Shown here: piece after piece, positions 26,936 to 35,081 of the stretch
Position numbering within the stretch: position 1 is the stretch's first letter
How the letters are laid out: each line of letters opens with the position of its first letter
Assembly: GCF_015690355.1 (NCBI RefSeq)
Contig: NZ_JADPRT010000001.1
Coordinates: 62,001-126,000 of the forward strand
Reading direction: 5' to 3'
From: Streptacidiphilus fuscans
GTDB taxonomy: Bacteria; Actinomycetota; Actinomycetes; Streptomycetales; Streptomycetaceae
Length of the DNA: 64,000 nt
Notes under the pieces: model-generated
What the model was told of the DNA's origin: nothing
The model's input: only the letters and a program-made list of their open reading frames with translations
The model's database searches: none
Position numbers and translations under genes: made by a program

Positions 26936-27146
26936 GCGAGGGCCTGCAAGGAGGGCGTCAAGGCAGGCCACCCGGACGTCAGGGAATCGTCAAGGGATTT
27001 CACAGGCAATCCCGCAGGGTGTCCAATGAATCCAAGAGACGGACCCCCGAAGGCGAAGAACTTCGATAGTCGACGGGGACTCTCGCCAACGAATGCCAAT
27101 CCGGCCGCTACAGGCCGGGCAGTGTCATCGAAAGAAGCGAAGCATC

Positions 27147-27662
27147 ATGGCTCAGAACCGCGTCGTCGTGGGCGTCAACGGATCCGAGAACAGCCTGGCC
27201 GCGCTGCACCGCGCCGCCGAGGAGGCGCGGCGCCGGGGCGCCGTGCTGGTGCCGGTGCTGGTCTGGCACCCGGTCGGCGGCGAGATGGCCTACCGCAGCC
27301 ACCCGTGCCCGCCGTTGCTGAAGCAGTGGCAGCAGGCCGCCTGCGACCGTCTCGACGCCGCCTTCGACACGGCCTTCGGCGGTTGCCCGGCCGACCTGAC
27401 GGTCGAACCTCTGGTCGTCCGTGCGGAGCGGCCCGGTCCTGCCCTGGTGGAGATCGCCGACCAGCCCGGTGACCTGCTCGTGGTCGGCACGGGCAAGCAG
27501 GGCCGACTGACCCGCCTGTTCCACGGCTCCGTCAGCCGCTACTGCCTGGCCCACGCGCGTGGTTCGGTGCTCGGCGTGTCACCGACCGCCACGACGGAAC
27601 CGGCGCGTCCGGCCCGGAGGAGTGAGACGTCCCGTCGCGCCACCTTGTCGGCGGCGGCCTGA
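27147..27662 (+). CDS. Universal stress protein (UspA family)
   Basis: The 171-residue single-domain USP has an N-terminal strand VVVGVNGSENSLAALHRAAE and the nucleotide-binding loop VVGTGKQGRLTRLFHGSVS, which fits the ATP-binding G-x2-G-x9-G/S pattern. A basic, Ser/Ala-rich tail follows and is unlikely to be structured. The ATG at 27147 has GAAAGAAGCGAAG upstream; the frame extends to 27093. It lies 211 bp after kdpA and may be part of the potassium/osmotic response. USP domains also occur in KdpD sensors, which makes the neighbourhood suggestive (inference). Confidence 0.88.
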   Translation: MAQNRVVVGVNGSENSLAALHRAAEEARRRGAVLVPVLVWHPVGGEMAYRSHPCPPLLKQWQQAACDRLDAAFDTAFGGCPADLTVEPLVVRAERPGPALVEIADQPGDLLVVGTGKQGRLTRLFHGSVSRYCLAHARGSVLGVSPTATTEPARPARRSETSRRATLSAAA

Positions 27663-27663
27663 C

Positions 27664-27695
27664 CCGGCCGATGTCAGGGCTGACGTCTAGGCCGG
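27664..27695. terminator. Bidirectional stem-loop between USP and SDR genes
   Basis: CCGGCC (27664-27669) pairs with GGCCGG (27690-27695), and GTCAG with CTGAC inside. It lies between convergent stops. Confidence 0.5.
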
Positions 27696-27697
27696 CG

Positions 27698-28462
27698 TCA
27701 GCGGGCGATGACCGCGGCGGTGGTGCGGCCGCCGTCGACGTCCAGGACGATGCCGTGGACGAACGCGGCCTCGTCCCCGGCGAGGTAGACCGCGGCATGG
27801 GCGATCTCACGTGCGTGGCCCATCCGGCCGGCGGGCGTGCCGTTCATCATGACTTCGCCCGGGTGCACCTCGCCGGGGGCCGGCTCCTGCACGACGCCGG
27901 GTGAGATCGCGTTGACGCGCACCCCGCTGGGCCCGAACTCCGCAGCCCAGGCCCGTGTCAGGGTCTCCAGGGCGCCCTTGGTCGAGCTGTACAGGGAGCC
28001 CTGCGGGATGCCCAGGCGCGCGATCCACGAGCCGAGGTTGATCACCGCGCCCCTGCCGGCCTCGGCCATGGCCGGGGCGACGGCCGCGGTCAGGAAGAAC
28101 GGCGCCTTCACGTTCACCGCGTAGACCCTGTCGAACATCTCCTCGTCCGTGTCGGCGGTTGTGGCGCCGGGGTAGATCCCGGCGTTGTTCACCAGGATGT
28201 CGATCCGCCCGCCCAGCGCTGACGTCGCCTCCGCGGCCAGGGCGCGCGAAGCCTGCGGGCTCCCGTCCAGGTCGGCCGCCACGAAGTCGGCGCGGCCACC
28301 ACGGGCACGGATCGCGTCCACCACCTCCGCTCCGCGCTCCCGACTGCGTCCCGACACCACGACGTGAGCGCCCTCGTCGGCGAACGCCTCCGCGATCGCG
28401 CGCCCGATGTTGCTGGTCGCCCCCGTCACCAGCGCCGTCCTGCCCGCAAGTCGTCCATTCAT
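27698..28462 (-). CDS. Short-chain dehydrogenase/reductase
   Basis: The 254-residue classical SDR has a cofactor motif VTGATSNIGRAIAEAF (TGxxxGIG with Asn for the usual Gly), NNAG at the fourth strand, catalytic Ser in INLGSWIA and YSSTK (YxxxK). GRSRERG after strand two suggests NADP preference. The ATG at 28462 is preceded by GGGAGCGG. It is downstream of a TetR gene and both have the same TGGACT-N4-AGTCCA palindrome upstream, so the TetR probably represses both. Substrate unknown. Confidence 0.92.
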   Translation of the reverse strand: MNGRLAGRTALVTGATSNIGRAIAEAFADEGAHVVVSGRSRERGAEVVDAIRARGGRADFVAADLDGSPQASRALAAEATSALGGRIDILVNNAGIYPGATTADTDEEMFDRVYAVNVKAPFFLTAAVAPAMAEAGRGAVINLGSWIARLGIPQGSLYSSTKGALETLTRAWAAEFGPSGVRVNAISPGVVQEPAPGEVHPGEVMMNGTPAGRMGHAREIAHAAVYLAGDEAAFVHGIVLDVDGGRTTAAVIAR

Positions 28463-28535
28463 GACCGCTCCCGAAGTCGCTTCGACGTGGCCCGGATCCG
28501 CACCGGGCCGCACTGCCACTGTGCGAAACCAAAAA

Positions 28536-28551
28536 TGGACTAGCAAGTCCA
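28536..28551. promoter_or_regulatory. Operator-like palindrome upstream of SDR
   Basis: TGGACT-AGCA-AGTCCA, flanked by A-tracts, between the TetR stop and the SDR start. It has the same 6-bp arms and 4-bp spacer as the site at 29204-29219. Confidence 0.65.
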
Positions 28552-28566
28552 AAAAGGCGGGCGTGG

Positions 28567-29187
28567 TCAGGCCTGCGCGAAGTCCGGGTCCGGGCCGGCG
28601 TTGCGCAGGTCGGCGATCCCCTGATCGAGGGCCGCCTGAAGGTGCGTCACGTCGCCGGTGGACAGCAGGATCGAGACGCCGCCCTGGATGCCCGCCAGCA
28701 GTGCGGCCGCGCGACGGTCGACGTCAAGACCGGCAGGCGCGAGCCCCGCGTCCTGCAGCGCGCGGATGCCGCCCGCCAGGCTCTCCTGCCAACGGCGCAT
28801 CAACTCGACCACGATGGCCCGCGCGCCCGGGGTGGAGCGGCCGATCTGCAGGAAGAGCGAGCCCAGCGGGCAGTGGTCACCCTGGACCTCGTAGCGTTCG
28901 ACCACCACGTCCCGCCACTGCTGCCACGCCTCCCACGAGTCGAGGCAGCCCAGGTAGGGCATCTGGTCCTCAAGGACCTGGTCCGCCTCGAACTGGGCGA
29001 CCGCGAGGAGAAGTTCGTCCTTCCCGGCCGGGAAGTAGTGGAACAGCTGGCTCTTGCTGGTTCGCGACCGGGCCAGCACGTCGTCCAGTGTCGCCAGCGC
29101 GACGCCCTTCTCGCGCAGCACCTCGGCCGCACCTACGACGATGCGACTGCGGGTCGCCTTGCCCTTGGGTGTCAGCTCCTTGGCCAC
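28567..29187 (-). CDS. TetR-family regulator of the adjacent SDR
   Basis: The 206-residue regulator has an N-terminal helix-turn-helix (TRSRIVVGAAEVLREKGVAL, then RTSKSQLFHYFPAGKDELL). Its C-terminal half resembles the TetR_C domain of quinone- or aldehyde-responsive YcnC/LmrA-like regulators (QGDHCPLGSLFLQIGR). It starts at a GTG with AAGGAG seven bases before. A perfect 16-bp palindrome overlaps its 5' untranslated region and the same palindrome precedes the SDR, which supports autoregulation plus control of the SDR. The ligand is unknown. Confidence 0.92.
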   Translation of the reverse strand: MAKELTPKGKATRSRIVVGAAEVLREKGVALATLDDVLARSRTSKSQLFHYFPAGKDELLLAVAQFEADQVLEDQMPYLGCLDSWEAWQQWRDVVVERYEVQGDHCPLGSLFLQIGRSTPGARAIVVELMRRWQESLAGGIRALQDAGLAPAGLDVDRRAAALLAGIQGGVSILLSTGDVTHLQAALDQGIADLRNAGPDPDFAQA

Positions 29188-29203
29188 CGGCTCGCTCCTT
29201 CAA

Positions 29204-29219
29204 TGGACTGATCAGTCCA
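29204..29219. promoter_or_regulatory. Operator-like palindrome upstream of TetR gene
   Basis: A perfect 16-bp palindrome TGGACTGATCAGTCCA, 16 bp upstream of the GTG start. It matches the site at 28536-28551. Confidence 0.7.
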
Positions 29220-29232
29220 TTCTAGGGTGCCG

Positions 29233-29925
29233 TCAGGCGCCGGAGCCGGGTCCGTCCAGGAGGCGGTGGAAGTCGGTGCGGCCGTCGCGGCGGTGCTCGG
29301 CCAGCAGCCGGAGCGCAGCCGGGGCGTCGTCCTGCTCGAAGGCGGCGACGATCGCCTCGTGCTCGGCGAGGATCGCGTCGGCCCGGCCGGTGTCACCGGC
29401 GGCGGCCGCACGCCGGTAGGAGAGGGCGCGGTGCGGCTCCAGCGCCTCCCACAGCTGGCGGACGAAGCGCGACAGCCACGCGTTGTCGCACCGGTCGAGC
29501 AGGGCGAAGTGGAAGCGACGGTTGGCGGCGATCACGCCCGCGACGTCGGCGGCGGTCACGGCGGCGCGCTGCTCGGACAGCGCGGCGCGCATCGCGGTGA
29601 CGTCCTCGGGGCGCAGCCGGGCCGCGGCGTCCTGCTCCGCCTCGCCCTCCAGCAGTTCGCGGAGGCGGAAGATGTCGTCCACGCCGTCCGGGCTCAGCTC
29701 GGTGACGGTGTAGCCGCGTTGTGGCACGTAGGTGACGATCCCTTCGCCGGCCAGCGTCTTGAGCGCCTCGCGCACCGGAATGACGCTCAGTCCGAGCTCT
29801 TCGGCGGCCGCGCTCTGGCGGATCGGCGCGCCGGGGGCGAGGTCGCCGCGGACGATCGCGTCGCGCAGTTCGGCGAGTGCCACGGCCTCGGCGGTACGCG
29901 GGACGGAGGTTCGGTTCAGTGCCAC
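29233..29925 (-). CDS. GntR-family regulator (FadR/FCD subfamily)
   Basis: The 230-residue protein has a GntR winged helix (about 12-75: LRDAIVRGDLAPGAPIRQSA, then LGLSVIPVREALKTLAGEGI) and a C-terminal all-helical FCD domain. Metal/ligand-binding residues appear in RRFHFALLDRC and AEHEAIVAAF. FCD regulators often sense carboxylates. The first usable codon is the GTG at 29925; no strong ribosome-binding site is present, so a leaderless start is possible. It is divergent from the PrpD-like operon across a palindrome at 29959-29979 and is its likely regulator. Confidence 0.92.
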   Translation of the reverse strand: MALNRTSVPRTAEAVALAELRDAIVRGDLAPGAPIRQSAAAEELGLSVIPVREALKTLAGEGIVTYVPQRGYTVTELSPDGVDDIFRLRELLEGEAEQDAAARLRPEDVTAMRAALSEQRAAVTAADVAGVIAANRRFHFALLDRCDNAWLSRFVRQLWEALEPHRALSYRRAAAAGDTGRADAILAEHEAIVAAFEQDDAPAALRLLAEHRRDGRTDFHRLLDGPGSGA

Positions 29926-29958
29926 ACGGTCATGCTACCGACCCCCTGCGCAAAACTA

Positions 29959-29979
29959 GATGTTATATGTTCTAACATC
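29959..29979. promoter_or_regulatory. Operator-like palindrome between GntR gene and PrpD-like operon
   Basis: Perfect 7-bp arms GATGTTA (29959-29965) and TAACATC (29973-29979) around a 7-bp centre; the inner ATGTT-CT-AACAT is also palindromic. It is AT-rich in a very GC-rich context and lies in the divergent promoter, as expected for an FCD-type GntR operator. Confidence 0.65.
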
Positions 29980-30070
29980 GACGCCGGGATGCCCGGGCAG
30001 CTTCGGTTGCTCCCGCGTTCCTGTATTCCTGCATTCCCGCCGAGCACGAACGACTGCGGAGGTGAGCGCG

Positions 30071-31516
30071 GTGCACGCACCGACCCCGGAGACCACCCGA
30101 CGGCCCACTGACCCGGACGGCCCCACCGGCCGACTTGCCGCCTGGCTGGCCGGCGCGACGCTGGACGAGATCCCCACCGCCGTTCGCGAGCGAGCGGCGC
30201 ACCTGGTCCTCGACGGCTTGGGCTGCGCGTTGATCGGGGCTCAACTGCCTTGGTCCCGCACGGCCGTGGAGGCGGTCCTGACGCTCGAGGGCACAGGTGA
30301 CGTCCCGCTGATCGGCTGGGGGCGCACCACCAGCGCCCCGGCCGCCGCGGTCCTGAACGGCACCTTCATCCAGGGCTTCGAACTGGACGACTACTTCCCG
30401 GCCGCGCCGCTGCACAGCGCCTCCCTGGTGCTGCCGGCCCTGCTGTCGACCTCCGCCCAGCTGCCGGCCGTCTCCGGGGCCGAGTTCCTGCGCGCGGCCG
30501 TGCTCGCCTTCGAGACAGGCCCCCGGATCGGCCTCGCCCTGCACGGCCCGCAGATGCTCACCCGCGGCTGGCATTCCGGCTCGGTGTTCGGCACCCACGC
30601 CGCAGCCGCCGCCTCCGGCGCGCTGCGCGGCCTCGACCCGGCCGCCTTCGAGGACGCGCTCGGGCTGGCCGCCACCCAGTCCGCCGGACTGATGGCCGCC
30701 CAGTACGAGGCGATGTCCAAGCGGATGCACCACGGGCTGGCCGCCCGCAACGGCTTCTACGCCGCAGGGCTCGCGGCGGCGGGATACACCGGCATCAAGC
30801 GCGTCTTCGAGCGCCCCTACGGCGGCTTCCTGTCCACGTTCGGCGAGGGCCACGACCCCGACGCCACCCAGGTCACCCGCGGCCTGGGCGAGATCTGGCA
30901 CACCAGCGGCATCGCGGTGAAGCAGCACGCGGCGATGGGCGGCCTCCATCCGGCCGTGGACGCCGTCCTCGCCCTGAGCAAGCAGCACGCGTTCGACACG
31001 CAGGACGTGACCGGCATCCGGATCGAGGTCCCCGAGGCGATCTACCACCACGGCTGGTGGCAGCCCGAACGGCCGCTGACCACGATCGGCGCGCAGATGA
31101 ACATCGCCTACGCCGTGTCCGTGGCACTGCTCGACGGCCAGGTTGGCCCCGCCCAGTTCACCCCCGCCCGGATCGACGCCGACGACGTGTGGCAGCTGAT
31201 CGACCGCACCACCGTCGCCCAGGTCGACACCGTGCAGGACCCCGCCTGGGCCCAGCCCGGCTACAACACCCGGGTCACCCTCCGCCTGCGCGACGGACAG
31301 GAGCTCACCCTGGCGCTCAACCAGCCGCACGGCGGCCCCGACGACCCGCTCCGCAACGACGAGATCCGCGCCAAGTTCCGCACCCTGACCGCCGACGTGA
31401 TCGACACCCACCGGGCCGCACGCATCGAGGAGTTGACCCTCGCCATCGAGACGCTGCCGGACCTCACCGAGCTGGTCGCTCTGCTGGCGGCTCCCGCCGG
31501 CGGCGTCCTCGGCTGA
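30071..31516 (+). CDS. MmgE/PrpD family protein (2-methylcitrate dehydratase/aconitate decarboxylase-like)
   Basis: The 481-residue protein is typical of MmgE/PrpD: an N-terminal helical domain (AAWLAGATLDEIPTAVRERA, LVLDGLGCALIG), the conserved HSASLVLPALLS, TRGWHSGSVFGTHAAAAAS and KRMHHGLAARNG motifs, and a C-terminal alpha/beta domain. Members dehydrate 2-methylcitrate or decarboxylate cis-aconitate. The frame begins at 29960, but GGAGGTGA just before the GTG at 30071 defines the start. It is first in a five-gene operon with lyase- and aconitase-like genes. No methylcitrate synthase gene is present, so the substrate may not be methylcitrate. Confidence 0.9.
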   Translation: MHAPTPETTRRPTDPDGPTGRLAAWLAGATLDEIPTAVRERAAHLVLDGLGCALIGAQLPWSRTAVEAVLTLEGTGDVPLIGWGRTTSAPAAAVLNGTFIQGFELDDYFPAAPLHSASLVLPALLSTSAQLPAVSGAEFLRAAVLAFETGPRIGLALHGPQMLTRGWHSGSVFGTHAAAAASGALRGLDPAAFEDALGLAATQSAGLMAAQYEAMSKRMHHGLAARNGFYAAGLAAAGYTGIKRVFERPYGGFLSTFGEGHDPDATQVTRGLGEIWHTSGIAVKQHAAMGGLHPAVDAVLALSKQHAFDTQDVTGIRIEVPEAIYHHGWWQPERPLTTIGAQMNIAYAVSVALLDGQVGPAQFTPARIDADDVWQLIDRTTVAQVDTVQDPAWAQPGYNTRVTLRLRDGQELTLALNQPHGGPDDPLRNDEIRAKFRTLTADVIDTHRAARIEELTLAIETLPDLTELVALLAAPAGGVLG

Positions 31517-31555
31517 GCGCCGCCGACCCGGCTCACGACCGAAGGGACTGACGAG

Positions 31556-32518
31556 ATGTCACCACACGGCCACGGCACCCACAACAGCGCGGTTTCCGCC
31601 GGACGGCGACTGCGCGAACTGCTGGCGAGCGGCCGACTGGTCACCGCGCCCGGCGTCTACGACGGCCTGGGCGCGCACCTGGTCGCCCGCTGCGGCTTCC
31701 CCACCGCCTACCTGACCGGTGCCGGTGTCGCCGTGGCGGGCTACGGCCTGCCCGACATCGGGCTGCTGACGGCCACCGAGATGGTCGAGCGCGCCCGCAT
31801 CGTCGCCGACGCTCTCGGCGAGGTGCCGCTGATCGCCGACGCGGACACAGGCTACGGCGAGGCCGTGCACGTGGTGCGGACCGTGCGCGCCTACGAGCGG
31901 GCCGGCGTCGCGGCAATCCAGTTGGAGGACCAGGCGTTCCCCAAGAAGTGCGGCCACCTGCCCGACAAGGAACTCGTCGACGCGCGCGCCTTCGAGGCCA
32001 AGCTCCACGCCGCGCTCGACGCCCGCACCGACCCGGACACCGTGATCGTTGCCCGCACCGACGCCCGCGGACCGCTCGGCATCGCCGAAGCGATCGACCG
32101 CGCGGGCCGCTACGCCGCCGCCGGGGCCGACGTCGTCTTCGTCGAGGCCCCGCAGACCCTGGAGGAGATCGAGAAGATCGCCGCCCAGGTCGACGCGCCG
32201 CTGCTGATCAACATGGTCCAAGGCGGCCTGACTCCCGACACCGCCCCCGACACCCTGGCCGCGCTCGGCTACCGCATCGCGATCCACCCCGGCGCGCTGC
32301 TCGGCCCGGCCGTGCTCGCCGGCTTCGACTCCCTCAAGCGGCTCGGCGGGACCCTGCCCGCAGGTCTCACCCCCGGCCCCCAGGGCCTGTTCGAGCTCGT
32401 CGGACTGCGCGAATGGGCCGCCGTCGGCGAGCGCTACCGCGAGCACAGCGACCGAAGCGACCGAAGCGACCGCAGTGTCCAAAGCGACCGCAGCGACCAC
32501 GGCAAGGACGGCGCCTGA
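31556..32518 (+). CDS. Isocitrate lyase/PEP mutase superfamily lyase (2-methylisocitrate or dimethylmalate lyase-like)
   Basis: The 320-residue enzyme has the superfamily's metal-binding LIADADTGYG (Asp95, Asp97), IQLEDQAFPKKCGH with the catalytic-loop Cys132, and VIVARTDARG. The KKCGH loop is characteristic of C-C lyases such as methylisocitrate lyase and 2,3-dimethylmalate lyase rather than phosphoenolpyruvate mutases. It should cleave an alkyl-malate or isocitrate-type acid to pyruvate plus a second acid (inference). The C-terminus ends in a repetitive Ser-Asp-Arg tail (residues about 297-315) encoded by degenerate 9-bp repeats. Its stop overlaps the next ATG. Confidence 0.9.
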   Translation: MSPHGHGTHNSAVSAGRRLRELLASGRLVTAPGVYDGLGAHLVARCGFPTAYLTGAGVAVAGYGLPDIGLLTATEMVERARIVADALGEVPLIADADTGYGEAVHVVRTVRAYERAGVAAIQLEDQAFPKKCGHLPDKELVDARAFEAKLHAALDARTDPDTVIVARTDARGPLGIAEAIDRAGRYAAAGADVVFVEAPQTLEEIEKIAAQVDAPLLINMVQGGLTPDTAPDTLAALGYRIAIHPGALLGPAVLAGFDSLKRLGGTLPAGLTPGPQGLFELVGLREWAAVGERYREHSDRSDRSDRSVQSDRSDHGKDGA

Positions 32519-33801
32519 TGGCCATGACCATGATCGAGAAGATCCTCGCGCGCAAGTCCGGTCAGGGGCGGGTGAGCGCCGGTGACACGGTGGTCTGCGA
32601 CGTCGACATGACCGTCATGATCGACCTGCAGTTCGCCACCAGTTGGGTCCAGCCCCTGAGGATCAACGACCCGGCCAAGGTCGCCGTCGTCATGGACCAC
32701 GCCGTCCCCGCTCCCTCCGTCAGCGACGCCGCGGGCGGTACCAGGGCCCGCGCGTTCGCCCGCGACTTCGCCGTCGAGAAGTTCTACGACGTGGGCCGGC
32801 ACGGCATCTGCCACCAGGTCATCGCCGAGAACGGCCTTGCCCGGCCCGGCGAGATCCTCGCCTGCACCGACTCCCACACCTGCGCCGCCGGCGCCTACAA
32901 CACCGCCGCCCGCGGGCTCGGCCCAGCCGAGGTGTACTCGATCCTGTGCACCGGGAAGACCTGGTTCCAGGTCGCGCCGACCATCCGCTACGAGTTCACC
33001 GGCACCAAGCCCGACGCGGTCTCGGGCAAGGACGTCTTCCTGCACATCGCCGGAACCTTCGGCGACGCCACCAACCACAACCTCGAATTCGGCGGCCCTG
33101 GCCTGGCCTCCCTACCGATGAACGACCGGCGCACCATCGCCACCCAGGGTGCGGAGATCTCCGCCGACTTCTCCACGTTCCCCATCGACGACCTGGCCGC
33201 CGCATTCCTCTCCGCCCACGGCGCTCACCCCGACAGCTACCAGGCCGCGGAGGCGGACCCGGACGCCGTCTACGCCGCGGTGCGCGGCATCGACATGTCC
33301 GCGCTGGAGCCCTACGTCGCCCGCCCCGGCACCGTCAGCCACAACGCCGTGCCGGTCTCCGCGATCGAACAGCGGCCGGTGCAGCAGTGCTTCATCGGCT
33401 CCTGCGCCAACGGGCAGTTGGAGGACATCGCCGTCGCCGCCGCCGTCGTGCGGGGCCGCACGGTCGCCCCCGGCGTGCGGCTGCTGGTCACGCCCGCCTC
33501 CCAGCAGGTGTACCGGGACGCGATGCGCGCCGGGTACCTCCAGGACCTCGCCGACGCCGGCGCGGTGGTCACCAACTCCACCTGCGGCGCCTGCTTCGGC
33601 TACCACATGGGCCTGCTCGGGCCGGGAGAGGTCTGCCTGACCTCCTCCACCCGCAACTTCACCGGCCGGATGGGCAGCCCCGACGCGGAGATCTACATGG
33701 CCTCCCCGGCCACCGTCGCCGCCTCCGCGCTGACCGGCCGCGTCACCGACCCGCGCACCATCGACACCCGCACCATCGACCGGCTAGGAGCCCAGAACTG
33801 A
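32518..33801 (+). CDS. Aconitase-family hydro-lyase large subunit (LeuC/DmdA-like)
   Basis: The 427-residue protein has the [4Fe-4S]-binding cysteines in CFIGSCANG (Cys296) and [12 protein letters not shown] (Cys356, Cys359). The substrate-loop motif [20 protein letters not shown] and [22 protein letters not shown] are conserved in LeuC, homoaconitase and dimethylmaleate hydratase large subunits. It overlaps the upstream lyase by ATGA and the small-subunit gene by one base (TGATG). With the small subunit it should isomerise or hydrate the substrate of the lyase. It is unlikely to be the housekeeping leucine enzyme given its context. Confidence 0.92.
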   Translation: MAMTMIEKILARKSGQGRVSAGDTVVCDVDMTVMIDLQFATSWVQPLRINDPAKVAVVMDHAVPAPSVSDAAGGTRARAFARDFAVEKFYDVGRHGICHQVIAENGLARPGEILACTDSHTCAAGAYNTAARGLGPAEVYSILCTGKTWFQVAPTIRYEFTGTKPDAVSGKDVFLHIAGTFGDATNHNLEFGGPGLASLPMNDRRTIATQGAEISADFSTFPIDDLAAAFLSAHGAHPDSYQAAEADPDAVYAAVRGIDMSALEPYVARPGTVSHNAVPVSAIEQRPVQQCFIGSCANGQLEDIAVAAAVVRGRTVAPGVRLLVTPASQQVYRDAMRAGYLQDLADAGAVVTNSTCGACFGYHMGLLGPGEVCLTSSTRNFTGRMGSPDAEIYMASPATVAASALTGRVTDPRTIDTRTIDRLGAQN

Positions 33802-34313
33802 TGGACACTCAGATCACCGGCCGCGTATGGGTGGTGGGCGACTCCGTCACCACCGACGCCATGTACCCCGCCTTCGCCATGCGGCTGCCCGTCCCCGAGG
33901 CCGCGCGGCACGTCTTCTACGAGCTGCGCCCCGGCTGGACCGACCAGGTCCGCCCCGGCGACATCGTCATCGCCGGCCGCAACTTCGGCCTCGGCTCCTC
34001 CCGGCCGGTCGCCGCGCTCTTCCGCGAGCTCGGCGTCGCCGCGCTGGTCGCCGAGGAGTTCAACTCCCTGTTCCTGCGCAACGCCGTCAACCACGGCCTG
34101 CCCGCGCTGACCGTCCCCGGCGTCACCGCCGCCTTCGCCGACGGCGACACCGCCCACCTCGACTTCGCCCACGGGTGGATCGAGAACCCCGCCACCGGCA
34201 CCCGCCTGCAAGGCGGCGCGCTGCCCGCGCTGGTCCTCGACATCCTCGCCGCGGGCGGCATCCTGCCCAAACTCGCCCGTGAGGGCTACGTGCCCCTTCC
34301 GGCCGCGCCGTAG
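33801..34313 (+). CDS. Aconitase-family hydro-lyase small subunit (LeuD/DmdB-like)
   Basis: The 170-residue swivelling domain has the [14 protein letters not shown] substrate-binding loop and [17 protein letters not shown], both standard in LeuD-type subunits. It is translationally coupled to the large subunit (TGATG). A heterodimeric hydro-lyase or isomerase is expected, acting in the cytoplasm on the same branched carboxylic acid as its operon partners. Confidence 0.92.
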   Translation: MDTQITGRVWVVGDSVTTDAMYPAFAMRLPVPEAARHVFYELRPGWTDQVRPGDIVIAGRNFGLGSSRPVAALFRELGVAALVAEEFNSLFLRNAVNHGLPALTVPGVTAAFADGDTAHLDFAHGWIENPATGTRLQGGALPALVLDILAAGGILPKLAREGYVPLPAAP

Positions 34314-34331
34314 CCCACAGGAGGTCTCCTC

Positions 34332-35018
34332 GTGCTCGACCGACTCGCGCCCGGCGTCGTCCGGATCCCCACCACCGGCCGCGACAACGCCTTCCTTGTC
34401 GACGGCGACGACGGCTTCACCCTCGTCGACGTCGGCTGGGCGGACGCGGCCGTCCCCATCCTCGGCGCCCTCGCCGAACTGGGCCGCAAACCCTCCGACA
34501 TCAAGCGCGTGGTGCTGACCCACGCCCACCCCGACCACGTCCAGGGCGTCGCGAGACTGCGCGACGCCACCGGCGCCCGGATTCTCGTCCACCACGCGGA
34601 GCAGACATGGCTGGAGGGCGGCCGCGTCCCCGCCTCCGGTCGGTCGGGGGTGCTCGGCCGCGCGCTGGACAAGCTGCCCAAACTGCACTGGCAGCCACTG
34701 ACCGCCGACGCGACCCTCACCGATGGCGACCTGGTCCCCGGCAGCGGCGGCCTGCGGGCGCTGCACACCCCCGGACACTCACCCGGGCACCTGGTCTTCC
34801 TCCACGAACCCAGCGGCACCGCCCTGGTCGGCGACGCCGTCTTCAACCGCTCCGGCCTCGCCCTCGGCCCGGCCGCCCTGGCCGCCGACCCCCAGCTGCG
34901 CGCCGGCAGCCTGGCCAGGATTCCGGGCGACGTCCGCGCCGTCGGCTTCGCCCACGGCGCACCCCTGAACGGCGACGGCGTCCAGGCCTTCCACGCGTTC
35001 ATCGCCCAACTGGTCTGA
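34332..35018 (+). CDS. Metallo-beta-lactamase-fold hydrolase
   Basis: The 228-residue protein has the binuclear metal motif THAHPDHVQG (His64, His66, Asp68, His69), followed by LHTPGHSPGHLVF and ALVGDAVF, the third and fourth metal-ligand regions. AGGAGG precedes the GTG start. It resembles glyoxalase-II or thioesterase-like members. As the last gene of the carboxylate operon it may hydrolyse a thioester or lactone intermediate; this is inference from position. Confidence 0.88.
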   Translation: MLDRLAPGVVRIPTTGRDNAFLVDGDDGFTLVDVGWADAAVPILGALAELGRKPSDIKRVVLTHAHPDHVQGVARLRDATGARILVHHAEQTWLEGGRVPASGRSGVLGRALDKLPKLHWQPLTADATLTDGDLVPGSGGLRALHTPGHSPGHLVFLHEPSGTALVGDAVFNRSGLALGPAALAADPQLRAGSLARIPGDVRAVGFAHGAPLNGDGVQAFHAFIAQLV

Positions 35019-35081
35019 CACCCGCGAGAGTCGGGCCCCGCGCGCCTGGACCGGACCGATCACTCGCCCGTCCGACGCGGG

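Noticed and set aside
30071..35018. Classic propionate methylcitrate operon (prpBCD)
   Set aside because: No citrate/methylcitrate synthase gene is present and the hydro-lyase is a split LeuCD type; the substrate is left open.
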